Shown here in pieces: positions 25,138 through 32,847 of a stretch of 64,000 nucleotides of DNA. The notes under the pieces were generated by a model, which searched no databases, had not been told where the DNA came from, and worked only from the letters and a program-made list of their open reading frames with translations. The stretch's first letter is position 1. Each line of letters starts with the position of its first letter. The position numbers and the translations under genes were made by a program. The DNA comes from Paenibacillus sabuli. GTDB lineage: Bacteria; Bacillota; Bacilli; Paenibacillales; Paenibacillaceae. The stretch lies in contig NZ_JACXIZ010000015.1 in assembly GCF_014705605.1 (NCBI RefSeq), positions 62,001 to 126,000 of the forward strand, written 5' to 3'.

Positions 25138-25683
25138 TCAGAGCGTCAGATCTACGCGCAGCTCGGCGGCTACGTTATGCAGCGTCGTGTCGAGGCGTTC
25201 GATAATTTGCGAATCGTTGATGCTGAATTGCAGATCCTCGGTGCGGTCGACCTGAGTATCGAGCACGAAGACGCCGCTCAGAATTTTGCTGCCGCCCAGG
25301 GCGGAGAGCACCGGCTTGAGCGCGTAGTCGAGCATCAGATAGTGGCCGAATGTGCCGCCGAGTGCGAGCGGCAGGATGACCTTGCCCGCCAGTCCTTTTT
25401 GCGGCAGCAGATCGAGATAGGTCTTGATGGCGCCGGTAAAGGATGCCTTGTAGACCGGCGTGGCGACGATGACGGCATCGGCTTCTTCGACCAGCTTGTT
25501 GGCCGCAATGATGGCCGGATCGCCGAACTTGGCATGAATCAGCGCTTCCGCCGGCAGCTCGACGACAGTGATGCGCTCAGGGACGAATCCGGCGCGCTCC
25601 AGAAATTGCTCGGCGTATTGCACGATCCCGTTCAGCCGCGAGCTGGGGGACGGACTTCCCGAAATGATGACGACTTTACTCAT
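25138..25683 (-). CDS. ssuE: NADPH-dependent FMN reductase, SsuE-like
   Basis: 181-residue flavodoxin-like reductase. It opens with VVIISGSPSPSSRLNGIV, the FMN phosphate-binding loop of the SsuE group. ATPVYKASFTGAIKTYLDLLPQ and LPLALGGTFGHYLMLDYALKPV are the usual flavin-contact segments. SsuE-type enzymes supply reduced FMN to two-component monooxygenases such as the alkanesulfonate monooxygenase SsuD. A possible partner is the LLM-class oxidoreductase at 61774-62970, but the two are 36 kb apart. ATG 25683 has AAGGAG upstream, better than the in-frame GTG at 25692. Confidence 0.82.
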   Translation of the reverse strand: MSKVVIISGSPSPSSRLNGIVQYAEQFLERAGFVPERITVVELPAEALIHAKFGDPAIIAANKLVEEADAVIVATPVYKASFTGAIKTYLDLLPQKGLAGKVILPLALGGTFGHYLMLDYALKPVLSALGGSKILSGVFVLDTQVDRTEDLQFSINDSQIIERLDTTLHNVAAELRVDLTL

Positions 25684-25883
25684 GATATCCACTCCTTAAA
25701 TGCATACTTTTCTTCCAACCCTTCTGATAGTATAACAGGCGGCTTGGACAGTGGGAACGCCGGATTGTCATGAATCCGCATACATGCATGCAAAACTTCC
25801 ACAATTCTTGCTTGACTATCCATATCGCCACCAACCTTGCTATACTAAAGGGAAGGATGAAGAGGAGAGGAAGGGCGCCGGAC

Positions 25884-26183
25884 ATGGCAGAAGAAATAAA
25901 CATAAGCGACAGGCAGCGAAAATTCATGTGCAAGTGGGCGGCCGTACGGAGCAAAGGAAAGCTGCGCTACATCCTGTCCCGCGGCTTGATCTTGGGCGCT
26001 CTGTTGTTTGGCATCTGGCTGATCGTCAACTATTATTTCGAAGATAAGGCGCGCTATGCGCTGTATCCGGGTCAATGGAACAGCTCGCATGTGATCTGGC
26101 TGGTTACGTACGTGGTCATTGGATTTTCCAGTTCGTTTTGGCGGTGGAAGGGAAAGGAAGACAAGTTCTATTATTATAGCTAG
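25884..26183 (+). CDS. small two-helix membrane protein
   Basis: About 99 residues. A basic N-terminal part (SDRQRKFMCKWAAVRSKGKL) is followed by two hydrophobic helices (ILGALLFGIWLIVNYYF and VIWLVTYVVIGFSSSFW) and a short charged tail. No family is recognised. An extended -10 (TGCTATACT, about 25835-25843) lies upstream. ATG 25884 is chosen because GGAAGG precedes it; in-frame ATGs at 25857 and 25770 are less likely. Function unknown. Confidence 0.55.
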   Translation: MAEEINISDRQRKFMCKWAAVRSKGKLRYILSRGLILGALLFGIWLIVNYYFEDKARYALYPGQWNSSHVIWLVTYVVIGFSSSFWRWKGKEDKFYYYS

Positions 26184-26324
26184 CGCCGATTATGATAGCC
26201 AGGGCGCCAATGCGGGTCCGTCATGCGCTGCATGACCGTTTAGGTCAAGGCGAAACGGTATTCCAGGCGAATCGGCTTACGCCGTCCTCCGGAGGCGACG
26301 CAAGCTGATTGCCTTTCCCGTCCG

Positions 26325-26726
26325 TTACGCTTTTTGCTCGGTTGTGATCATCCAGCCAATGCCGTACTTGTCCGTCAATTGTCCGATATACATGCCGAAC
26401 GGCTGCAGCTCCAGCGGGAAGGTTACACGGCCGCCCTCGGCCAGGTTGGCGAAGGCACTGCGAGCCTCCTCAACGGCTGCAAATTCCACCGAAAGCACGA
26501 GGTTGCTGCCGCCCGATGTCGGCGCCATCGCGTCAGCCAGGAAGATGTAGTTGTCGCCGGCGACCCGGATGCACATATGCATGATTTTGTCTTTCATCTC
26601 GCTTTGTGCGCCCATCACCTCGCCGTGCGTCAGCACGGACACCGCCTCTCCGCCCAAGGCCTCGGTGTAGAAAACTCCCTGTTCCCTGGCAGCGCTTGAC
26701 AGAATATACGGCTTCAGAATTGCCAC
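26325..26726 (-). CDS. VOC-family protein (PhnB-like)
   Basis: 133-residue protein of the vicinal-oxygen-chelate/glyoxalase superfamily, PhnB-like group. Paired beta-alpha-beta-beta-beta modules are recognisable: FYTEALGGEAVS in the first, IMHMCIRVAGDNYIFLADA near the middle, and QPFGMYIGQLTDKYGIGWMI at the end (the F/WG...DKFGxxW signature). Such proteins include metal-dependent lyases, dioxygenases and antibiotic-binding proteins; the role here is not determined. Monocistronic, converging on nothing obvious. Confidence 0.8.
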   Translation of the reverse strand: MAILKPYILSSAAREQGVFYTEALGGEAVSVLTHGEVMGAQSEMKDKIMHMCIRVAGDNYIFLADAMAPTSGGSNLVLSVEFAAVEEARSAFANLAEGGRVTFPLELQPFGMYIGQLTDKYGIGWMITTEQKA

Positions 26727-26891
26727 GATGCATCCATCCTTCCATTAGTCGATTCTACCTTAGTCTAGCACAATGTCGGGCTGCGGACTTCTCACCGATT
26801 GCGAAGCTGCGAAGGGGTGGGCAACGGTCTGCTTTTTGGTATACTGGAAAGAATCGTACAGGCTAGTAGAACAGGAGGGGGACGGGCAGCT

Positions 26892-27920
26892 GTGGCCAGT
26901 ATCAAAGAAATAGCCGCCGCCGCGGGCGTCTCGCCGGCAACGGCTTCGATTGTACTCAGCGGCAAAGCCGAGCAGTATCGGATATCCGCGGCAACGCGAA
27001 CGAAAGTAACGGAGGCGGCGCGGCAGCTTAATTACCAGCCCAATATAGCGGCGCGCAGGCTGCGCAGCAGCGGCGAAGCGGCGCGGCCGATCATCGCGCT
27101 GTTCTGGGCGCTCGACGCGCGGGCGATGCTGATCGGCCGCTTTCTCAAGGGATTGCAGGAAGAGCTGCGTCGGACCGAGGCGGATTACGAGCTCATGGTT
27201 CAGCCATATGAAGGCACCAAGCTGGAGCAAGCCGCCTCGCTCATCACCGGGACGCGCTTCAACGGCGCAATCATCACCAACCTGACCGAGCAGGACCAGG
27301 CCTATCTGGAGCAAGCGGATATTCAGGTGCCGCTCGTGCTCTATTTGCGCGGGTCGAGGCGCTACTCCTGGGTCAATGTGGACAGCATGCGCGCGGGCGA
27401 GGCGGTCGCGCAACTGCTGGCAGGGCGCGGGCACCGGCGGGCGGGTCTGCTCGTGCCAGCCTTGTCCTCCTCGGCGCTGGAACAGCGGCGCGCGGGCTTC
27501 CTCGCCGCCGCCGCGCAATGCGGCATGGACGTGCCGGAGCACAGCATCGCGGCCGGAGATTATTCCGAATCGGGCGGCTATGAGGCGATGCTGCGCTTGC
27601 TGGACAGCGCCGATCAAGCGCCGACGGCGGTATTCGCGCTCAGCGATCAGATGGCGGTCGGCGCGCTGGCCGCGCTGCGCACGCGCGGCCTTCAGGTGCC
27701 GCAGCAGATCGAGCTCGTCGGGCATGACGACGATCAGGTCGCTTCCTTCACCGAGCCGCCGTTGACGACGGTCCATCTGCCGGTCGAGGAGATGGCGCAG
27801 CAGTGCCTGCAGCAGTTGCTTCATGTCATGAACCACCAGACACAGGCGCCGCTCACGCGCATGTTCGACAGCCGCATCGTCGTTCGCGGGTCTTGCGGAG
27901 GCACAGACTCGTCCCGATGA
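26892..27920 (+). CDS. LacI-family transcriptional regulator
   Basis: 342 residues. The N-terminal helix-turn-helix SIKEIAAAAGVSPATASIVL is followed by the hinge helix around LNYQPNIAARRLRSS. A periplasmic-binding-protein-like effector domain follows (IIALFWALDARAMLIGRFLKG; TAVFALSDQMAVGALAALR; ELVGHDDDQVASFTEPPLTT). Start is the GTG at 26892, with AGGAGGGGG ten bases upstream; the longer frame from 26799 lacks a ribosome site. Effector is presumably a sugar or sugar-acid. LacI-type half-palindromes lie in front of the DapA-family gene downstream (28599-28635), so that gene is a candidate target. Confidence 0.87.
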   Translation: MASIKEIAAAAGVSPATASIVLSGKAEQYRISAATRTKVTEAARQLNYQPNIAARRLRSSGEAARPIIALFWALDARAMLIGRFLKGLQEELRRTEADYELMVQPYEGTKLEQAASLITGTRFNGAIITNLTEQDQAYLEQADIQVPLVLYLRGSRRYSWVNVDSMRAGEAVAQLLAGRGHRRAGLLVPALSSSALEQRRAGFLAAAAQCGMDVPEHSIAAGDYSESGGYEAMLRLLDSADQAPTAVFALSDQMAVGALAALRTRGLQVPQQIELVGHDDDQVASFTEPPLTTVHLPVEEMAQQCLQQLLHVMNHQTQAPLTRMFDSRIVVRGSCGGTDSSR

Positions 27921-28152
27921 CGTCGCGGCTTACGCTACAGCCATAGGCGGCGGCTGCACGCTACAACCTACATTACAGCCATATGCTATAGTCAATGCCG
28001 CAGCTATATGCTTAGCCATACGCCATAGCCATGTGCTCGGCCGATCCAGTGCCAGGGGCTATGGGGGGACTGGCGAGAGGCGGCACTTCAGCGCGGCGGA
28101 CTGGCGCGGGCGGAAGAACCCGCGCTGACAGGAGAAGCAGTGCGGACGGAAC
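27921..28152. repeat. gene-free stretch with imperfect short repeats
   Basis: No gene is supported. Between 27942 and 28036 the words ACAGCCATA, TTACAGCCATATGC, TTAGCCATACGCC and ATAGCCATGTGC recur as variants of a CAGCCATA unit. It has the look of decayed simple-sequence DNA; function unknown. Confidence 0.4.
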
Positions 28153-28244
28153 CGCTGTAACGGTCACTAGCGACGCTTAGCGAGCGTTTGAGCCGGTTGG
28201 AAGGACCGGGAGCCTCGCTAAGCGTCTCTCAGTCCATTACAGCG
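28153..28244. repeat. large imperfect inverted repeat, REP-like element
   Basis: Left arm 28153-28184 starts CGCTGTAACGG and ends GACGCTTAGCGAG. The right arm 28214-28244 read in reverse starts CGCTGTAATGG and ends the same. The two arms agree at most positions, with a central part of about 29 bases that itself contains a GGTT/AACC-like mini-dyad. The layout resembles intergenic repeated palindromes of bacterial genomes; copy number cannot be judged from this window. Confidence 0.6.
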
Positions 28245-28370
28245 AGGCGTTTGTTCAAACCCATTGCCTACATCGAGGATTCGATGCCGAGGTGTGGACC
28301 GTGTGAATCCCAAGGCATGCGCACGCAATCAGGAAGAGATTCGATCCAGTGAAGCAGCATGAATCAAGAG

Positions 28371-28466
28371 CTTGTGAATCCCTGTGATGAATGAGTCGGA
28401 GGCTTGTGAATTCCTGTGATGCATGAGTAAGAAACCTGTGAAATTGCTGTGATGCAGCCTTCAGCC
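28371..28466 (+). repeat. three tandem 32-bp degenerate repeats
   Basis: Units start at 28371, 28403 and 28435 with exact 32-base periodicity. The core is CTTGTGAATCCCTGTGATG in unit 1, CTTGTGAATTCCTGTGATG in unit 2 and CCTGTGAAATTGCTGTGATG in unit 3. The paired TGTGA elements are spaced about 12-14 bases apart within each unit. They lie about 100 bases upstream of the promoter at 28565. Confidence 0.6.
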
Positions 28467-28564
28467 TTGGGGTGCCACCGATTGCGGAATGGAGGCTAGC
28501 CTTGATTTGGGACTGGCAGCCGTGGCCGCCTCGTGGGCGTGTGCGAGCGTGCATGACTACGCGG

Positions 28565-28635
28565 TTGACGAAGAACAAGAAGCCGTTTATACTGCTATTA
28601 AAACGTTTTAGTAAATCGTTTCAGCAAAACATTTT
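28565..28635 (+). promoter_or_regulatory. promoter with LacI-type operators for the DapA-family gene
   Basis: -35 TTGACG (28565-28570), 17-base spacer, -10 TATACT (28588-28593). Immediately downstream is the perfect palindrome TAAAACGTTTTA (28599-28610) with the central CG typical of LacI/GalR operators. Two more partial copies follow: AAATCGTTTC (28613-28622) and AAAACATTTT (28626-28635). Repression by roadblock at the start site is inferred. Confidence 0.7.
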
Positions 28636-28663
28636 AACAAAAATATCAAGGGAGCGGATGCAC

Positions 28664-29608
28664 ATGAAAGCAATAAACAACGGTGTGTGGCCGACAATGA
28701 TTACACCTTTTGGGACGCAAGGGGAGCTTGATAAAAAGGTGCTGGCCCAGACTGTAGAGTGGTATATCGCGCGCGGGGTGGATGGTCTGTTCGCCGTCTG
28801 CCAATCCAGCGAAATGTTCTTTCTGAGCCTCGAAGAGCGGGTGAAGCTGGCTGCGCTGACGCGTCAATATTCCGATGGCCGCGTGCCGGTTATCGCCTCG
28901 GGCCATGTATCCGGACGCTTCGAGGATCAGGTGGAGGAGTTGCTCGCGCTGGCCGACACCGGCGTCGACGCACTGGTGCTGATTACGAATCGGCTGGCTG
29001 CGCTGGATGAGTCCGATTCGATCTGGCTGCGCAATCTGGAGCGTCTGCTGGCCGAGCTGCCGGCGCATATTGCGCTCGGTCTGTACGAATGTCCTTATCC
29101 TTACAAGCGGCTGCTCTCCTCGGATCTGCTGCGGGCTTGTGCGGATACGGGTCGCTTTCGCTTCCTCAAGGACACGAGCTGCGATGTCAGCCTGATCCGG
29201 GCCAAGCTGGAGGCGGTGGAAGGCACGGCGCTCAAAATTTTTAACGCCAACGCGGCGACGCTGCTGCCGTCGCTGCAGATGGGCGCGGCCGGTTACAGCG
29301 GCATCATGGCCAACTTCCATCCTGAACTATATGTCTGGCTGACGCGTCATTGGCAGGCCGAGCCCCGGCAAGCGGAGGAGCTGGCCGCGCTACTGAGCTT
29401 GACTGCGCTCATTGAGAAGCAGCTCTACCCGGTCAACGCCAAATACTTCCTGTCGCTGGAAGGCGTCTATAAGGAACTGGAAACGCGCGTCCAAGCGTCC
29501 GAAGCATTCTCGGCGACCGACCGGCTTGAGATCGAGCAATTGCGCCTGCTCGCGCAACGGGCGGCGCAGCAGCTCGGCATACAGACGGCACTGCCAGTGA
29601 CCAAATAA
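28664..29608 (+). CDS. DapA-family aldolase/lyase
   Basis: 314-residue TIM-barrel enzyme of the dihydrodipicolinate synthase/N-acetylneuraminate lyase family. The Schiff-base lysine is in FRFLKDTSCD, the conserved tyrosine in LGLYECPYPYK, and the GTTGE-equivalent loop reads VCQSSEMFFLS. These changes from DapA (YNVP, GTTGE) suggest a catabolic aldolase acting on a 2-keto acid rather than lysine synthesis. ATG 28664 is taken in preference to ATG 28658 because AAGGGAG is better spaced. It stands alone under a promoter with LacI-type operators, 740 bases after a LacI gene. Confidence 0.82.
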   Translation: MKAINNGVWPTMITPFGTQGELDKKVLAQTVEWYIARGVDGLFAVCQSSEMFFLSLEERVKLAALTRQYSDGRVPVIASGHVSGRFEDQVEELLALADTGVDALVLITNRLAALDESDSIWLRNLERLLAELPAHIALGLYECPYPYKRLLSSDLLRACADTGRFRFLKDTSCDVSLIRAKLEAVEGTALKIFNANAATLLPSLQMGAAGYSGIMANFHPELYVWLTRHWQAEPRQAEELAALLSLTALIEKQLYPVNAKYFLSLEGVYKELETRVQASEAFSATDRLEIEQLRLLAQRAAQQLGIQTALPVTK

Positions 29609-29672
29609 GGCGTCCGAAGTCGACGCGAGCAAGCCATCCCTTGCCTGCGATGCACCATTAAATGCGCAAGCT

Positions 29673-30485
29673 TCACAGCTCCAGCTTGCGCTTGCAGCGC
29701 CGCAGCCAGAACCAGAGATGCCCGCCGTGGATTGCGACGGCGCAAAGCAGCCAGAGCGCCGTCCTCGCAGTCGCCGCGCTTCCGGTCGCCATGCTTCCAA
29801 TCGTCGTGCTTCCGGTCGCCGCGCTTCCGGTCGCCATGCTTCCAATCACTGTGCTGCCGGCCGGCGCATGGTCCAGCACCAGCATGGCCGGCCAATAGCC
29901 GGGGAGGGGAGCGGCGAGCAGCTGCCAGGGCATCGGCACCCAGTAGGCAATCGGCGCAGCCAGTACCGTGAGCGAGACGAGCTTGGACAGCGCCAGCCCC
30001 TCCACCTTGTTCGCAGACAAGGCGACCAGCGCCATCGCATAGATCGGCGCCTGGGCCGCAAGCAGGACGAGCACGGCTCCAAGCCGCAGGTCCGGCGCGA
30101 ACAGATTCGAGCCGACGAGAAACAGACCGCTCATCCCGAGGGCGATCGCGCTCGGCAGCAGCAGGCGGTAGCCCCAATAACCGGAGCTGCGCAGCGGGGT
30201 GACCGCATAGATGGCCAGCAGTCCGGCATCGCGCTCGTCGAGCACGAGCAGACCGGAGGCGATGCCGGCAAGCTGCGGCACGACGAGCATCGTCAATGCG
30301 GCCAGCAGGTCCGTGTATGCGGCCAGCTCCAGGCCGCTGCGCAGTGCGAGCCAGTCGCTCAGCGGCGGCCACCCCCAGCGCAATGCGGCGATGAGCAGTA
30401 GCGGCCCGAGCACGACGAGCAGCAGCATCGGATCGTGAACGAGACGGCGCAGATCCAGTCGCAGCAAGGCATTGAACCTATTCAT
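29673..30485 (-). CDS. ABC exporter permease (second), with internal repeat
   Basis: 270 residues with about six hydrophobic helices (LLLVVLGPLLLIAALRWGW; LTMLVVPQLAGIASGLLVL; AIALGMSGLFLVG; AVLVLLAAQAPIYAMALVAL; LVSLTVLAAPIAYWVP; ALWLLCAVAIHGGHLWFWLRR). It resembles ABC-2 type permeases; DERDAGLLAIYAVTPL is reminiscent of CcmB/ABC-2 loops. ATG 30485 overlaps the preceding gene by 8 bases. A five-residue repeat (GSMAT, GSAAT, GSTTI, GSMAT, GSAAT) sits in the last extracellular loop, encoded by the 15-base tandem repeat. Partner of the permease and ATPase upstream in the same minus-strand operon. Substrate unknown. Confidence 0.72.
   Translation of the reverse strand: MNRFNALLRLDLRRLVHDPMLLLVVLGPLLLIAALRWGWPPLSDWLALRSGLELAAYTDLLAALTMLVVPQLAGIASGLLVLDERDAGLLAIYAVTPLRSSGYWGYRLLLPSAIALGMSGLFLVGSNLFAPDLRLGAVLVLLAAQAPIYAMALVALSANKVEGLALSKLVSLTVLAAPIAYWVPMPWQLLAAPLPGYWPAMLVLDHAPAGSTVIGSMATGSAATGSTTIGSMATGSAATARTALWLLCAVAIHGGHLWFWLRRCKRKLEL
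29777..29863 (-). repeat. 15-bp tandem repeat inside the permease gene
   Basis: On the plus strand, five units (29777, 29792, 29807, 29822, 29837) of the form CGCTTCCGGTCGCCA or TGCTTCCAATCGTCG follow without gaps, plus a partial sixth. They are in frame and encode alternating GSMAT/GSAAT/GSTTI blocks. Slippage would add or remove five residues without breaking the frame. Confidence 0.75.
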
Positions 30486-31188
30486 GCGCGGCGCCCCCGT
30501 CATAGACCCGCACCGTGCGCCGCAGCAGCCACAGGACATGCCAGCTTGCCGCCCCGATCCAGATGGCGAGCAGCCCGATAGCACCGGCGGCATGCGCCCA
30601 CTCGACACGCTCCTGGGCGCCGTCCAGCAGGAGGAGCGCGCCCGCGGTGGGCAGCAGCTGCAAGAGCGGGCTCTCCAGCCAGCCGACGTAGGCCAAGAGC
30701 GGCAGGGTGAAGGGGAGTGCGTACAGCTGCACCAGCAGCAGCAGGCCGTTGATTGTCCTGCAGCGCGCGGCGGCCGCCAGGCCGAGCAGGCTGAAGAACA
30801 CCGAGCTGAGCGCCGTTCCCAAGGTGAACTGCAGCGGGGAGGCGGGCCAGCCTGCCGACGGCAGGTGAATGGTCCATGCAGCCGCCACGGACAGACAGCC
30901 GAGCGCAAGACAGCGCGCGAGCACGTATTCGGCCAGCCGCACAGGGGTGGCGAACAAGCCGTCCCATACGCCCTGATGGCGCTCCAGGAGCGTGATCGCG
31001 CCCGCCAGCAGCAATCCGATCGCCGCCGGGTCCGATAGCGTCAGCAGCACGAGCACGCGCTGCCGCCAGTCCTCCGGCAGCGCCGCCAGCAGCGCGATGT
31101 AGGCGGCGCAGACGGGAATATAGACGGCGTAGGCGCGATGCCGCCACAGATAACGCAGATCGAAGCGCACGAGCTGCCACAGCCTCAT
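30478..31188 (-). CDS. ABC exporter permease (first)
   Basis: 236-residue membrane protein, ABC-2 type permease. About six helices are visible (AVYIPVCAAYIALLAALP; PAAIGLLLAGAITLLER; ALGCLSVAAAWTIHLP; LGTALSSVFFSLLGLAAAA; LPFTLPLLAYVGWL; AAGAIGLLAIWIGAASWHVLWLL). ATG 31188 follows GGGAGGG and overlaps the ATPase stop (ATGA). Its own end overlaps the second permease, so all three components are translationally coupled. Exported substrate is not evident. Confidence 0.75.
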   Translation of the reverse strand: MRLWQLVRFDLRYLWRHRAYAVYIPVCAAYIALLAALPEDWRQRVLVLLTLSDPAAIGLLLAGAITLLERHQGVWDGLFATPVRLAEYVLARCLALGCLSVAAAWTIHLPSAGWPASPLQFTLGTALSSVFFSLLGLAAAARCRTINGLLLLVQLYALPFTLPLLAYVGWLESPLLQLLPTAGALLLLDGAQERVEWAHAAGAIGLLAIWIGAASWHVLWLLRRTVRVYDGGAAHE

Positions 31189-32048
31189 TGGATTACCCTC
31201 CCGGCAATGCTGCCAAAAACCTGCTCCAGCGTCGCTTCCTCCGTATGCATGGCCATGATGCGCCCGCTCTGCAGCAGCTGCTGAAAACGGGCGTTGGCGC
31301 CGATTCCGTCCAAAGCAAATCGCTCGACCTGACATGCGCCGTCCTCGGACTCGGCATGCTCCACCCGGAGTATCCGTTCGCCGTACCTTTGCATCACCGC
31401 CTGCGGGGTATCGATCAACTGCATGCGGCCGTCAACGAGAAAGCCGATCCGGTCGCAGAGCTGCACCGCGGCCTTCATGTTATGCGTCGTCAACACAATG
31501 GTCATGCCGGCCGCACGACGGCCCTCTAGCACCTGCCGCAACCGCTCTTCGCTCTTGGGATCAAGTCCCGAGGTCGGCTCGTCAAGCAGCAGCAGCTGCG
31601 GATCGCCGAGCAGTGCCCGGCATACGCCCAGACGCATCCGCATCCCTTTGGACAGCTGCTCGGCCTTCAGTTGTGCGGATTCTGCCAGGCCGAGCTCACG
31701 CAGCAGACGTTCCGGATCGGTCGCAGATGAGCTGTACAGGCGGCGAAAGTGGCGCAGGTTGTCGAGCGCGGTAAAACGCTCGTAAAAGCCTGGCGACTCA
31801 AAGCCGACGCCGATGCGTTCGTAAAAGCCGGGGCCCGCTGCCGCCGCTTCCCAACCCAGCACGTTTACTGTGCCTGTATAGCGCTTAAGTCGGCCGGTCA
31901 ATACGTTCAGCAGGGTGCTCTTGCCCGACCCGGAAGGTCCGAGCAGGCCGAAGATTTCGCCCCGGGCAATGCGCAGGGTCAATCCACCCAGCGTGGGTTC
32001 GACGCGGCCGGCGTATTGGTAGGTCAGCTCGCGTGCTTCTACAATCAT
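31185..32048 (-). CDS. ABC exporter ATPase subunit
   Basis: 287-residue stand-alone ATPase of the ABC-2/drug exporter type (CcmA/YbhF-like). Walker A is GLLGPSGSGKSTLL (about residues 34-47), the Q-loop region is VGFESPGFYERF, the signature is LSKGMRMR and Walker B LLLLDEPTSGLD. The H-loop is TTHNM. The LSKGM signature is typical of bacitracin/lantibiotic and antibiotic-export ATPases, though substrate is not shown. The start overlaps the TetR gene's stop. Confidence 0.88.
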   Translation of the reverse strand: MIVEARELTYQYAGRVEPTLGGLTLRIARGEIFGLLGPSGSGKSTLLNVLTGRLKRYTGTVNVLGWEAAAAGPGFYERIGVGFESPGFYERFTALDNLRHFRRLYSSSATDPERLLRELGLAESAQLKAEQLSKGMRMRLGVCRALLGDPQLLLLDEPTSGLDPKSEERLRQVLEGRRAAGMTIVLTTHNMKAAVQLCDRIGFLVDGRMQLIDTPQAVMQRYGERILRVEHAESEDGACQVERFALDGIGANARFQQLLQSGRIMAMHTEEATLEQVFGSIAGRVIQ

Positions 32049-32662
32049 GGCGTACGCGCTCCTTCATTGCGCAACAGCCCATCCGATACGGAATCGATCA
32101 AGAGCTGCATCGTCGCTTCATACTGCAGCTCGCCGATCTCGACTTCGTGCAAGGCGAGCAGCAGCAGGGCGCGCATCGCGCTGACGATCAGCTCGCCGGG
32201 CGCCGGGCGCAGCACGCCGGCATCCTGCCAGCGTCCCAGCAGCGGCAGCAGGGCAATATTGTCCTGCTCTGCGTTGCGGGCGAGCCGCTCGGCCGGCAGC
32301 TTGCGCACGAGCGCAGCGAGCTGTGCGGCGTCGAGCGTCTGGCGAATGAAGGGACTCTCGCGCAACAATCGAAAGGCGTCCCGAAAAAACTGCCGGAACG
32401 ACGCTGCCGTCGGCGGGGAGGCCTCGGCCAGACGATACAGCTGCTTGCGGATCCGGCGTTCTTCTTCCTCCAGCAATTCAAAATAGAGCGCCTCCTTCGA
32501 CGGAAAAAAAGCGTAAAAGGTGCCGGCGGCAATAGCGGAAGCTTTGGCCAGCTCCGCCACATTCGTTTTTTGCAGCCCGTAACGGGCAAATTGCTCCCGC
32601 CCGGCCTGCATCAACTGGGCGCGAACGGTTTCACGCGTTTGCAAATCAAATTTTTTCGGCAT
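32045..32662 (-). CDS. TetR-family regulator of the ABC exporter operon
   Basis: 205 residues. The N-terminal TetR helix-turn-helix reads FARYGLQKTNVAELAKASAIAAGTFYAFFPSKEALY. A divergent C-terminal ligand-binding helical domain follows. ATG 32662 is preceded by TTGGAGGAACG. It is the first gene of the minus-strand operon TetR-ATPase-permease-permease, each joined by an overlap, so it is presumably an autorepressor that responds to the exported compound. A 9-bp inverted repeat lies in its promoter region. Confidence 0.87.
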   Translation of the reverse strand: MPKKFDLQTRETVRAQLMQAGREQFARYGLQKTNVAELAKASAIAAGTFYAFFPSKEALYFELLEEEERRIRKQLYRLAEASPPTAASFRQFFRDAFRLLRESPFIRQTLDAAQLAALVRKLPAERLARNAEQDNIALLPLLGRWQDAGVLRPAPGELIVSAMRALLLLALHEVEIGELQYEATMQLLIDSVSDGLLRNEGARTP

Positions 32663-32684
32663 CGGAGCGTTCCTCCAATATTAT

Positions 32685-32723
32685 TTTATGAATATATGAA
32701 TAATAACATTTATAATTCATAAA
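32685..32723 (-). promoter_or_regulatory. candidate TetR operator
   Basis: TTTATGAAT (32685-32693) and ATTCATAAA (32715-32723) are exact inverse complements, 21 bases apart, in a very AT-rich stretch just upstream of the TetR gene. An additional ATGAAT copy lies between them. Confidence 0.45.
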
Positions 32724-32732
32724 AAAAAAAAC

Positions 32733-32771
32733 AAAAAAATCGCCGCAAGGCCGTGGGGGACGGCTGCGGCG
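32733..32771 (-). terminator. terminator of the ktr operon (minus strand)
   Basis: Read on the minus strand, CGCCGCAGCCGT (32771-32760) pairs with ACGGCCTTGCGGCG (32754-32741) and is followed by a seven-T tract (with one A before it). It lies 77 bases beyond the KtrB stop. Confidence 0.8.
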
Positions 32772-32847
32772 TATATAGCGTGTTCGGTCACCTGCCCTAG
32801 CTGGAACGAGCAGCTAATGGAAGGGGCGTAACGGCTCATCCGATCCA

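Noticed and set aside
25138-25683. Functional operon of the SsuE-type reductase with the LLM monooxygenase
   Set aside because: They are 36 kb apart, so a pairing can only be guessed from enzyme class.
28371-28466. CRISPR-like array
   Set aside because: Only three adjacent units with no spacers between them and no cas genes in the window.
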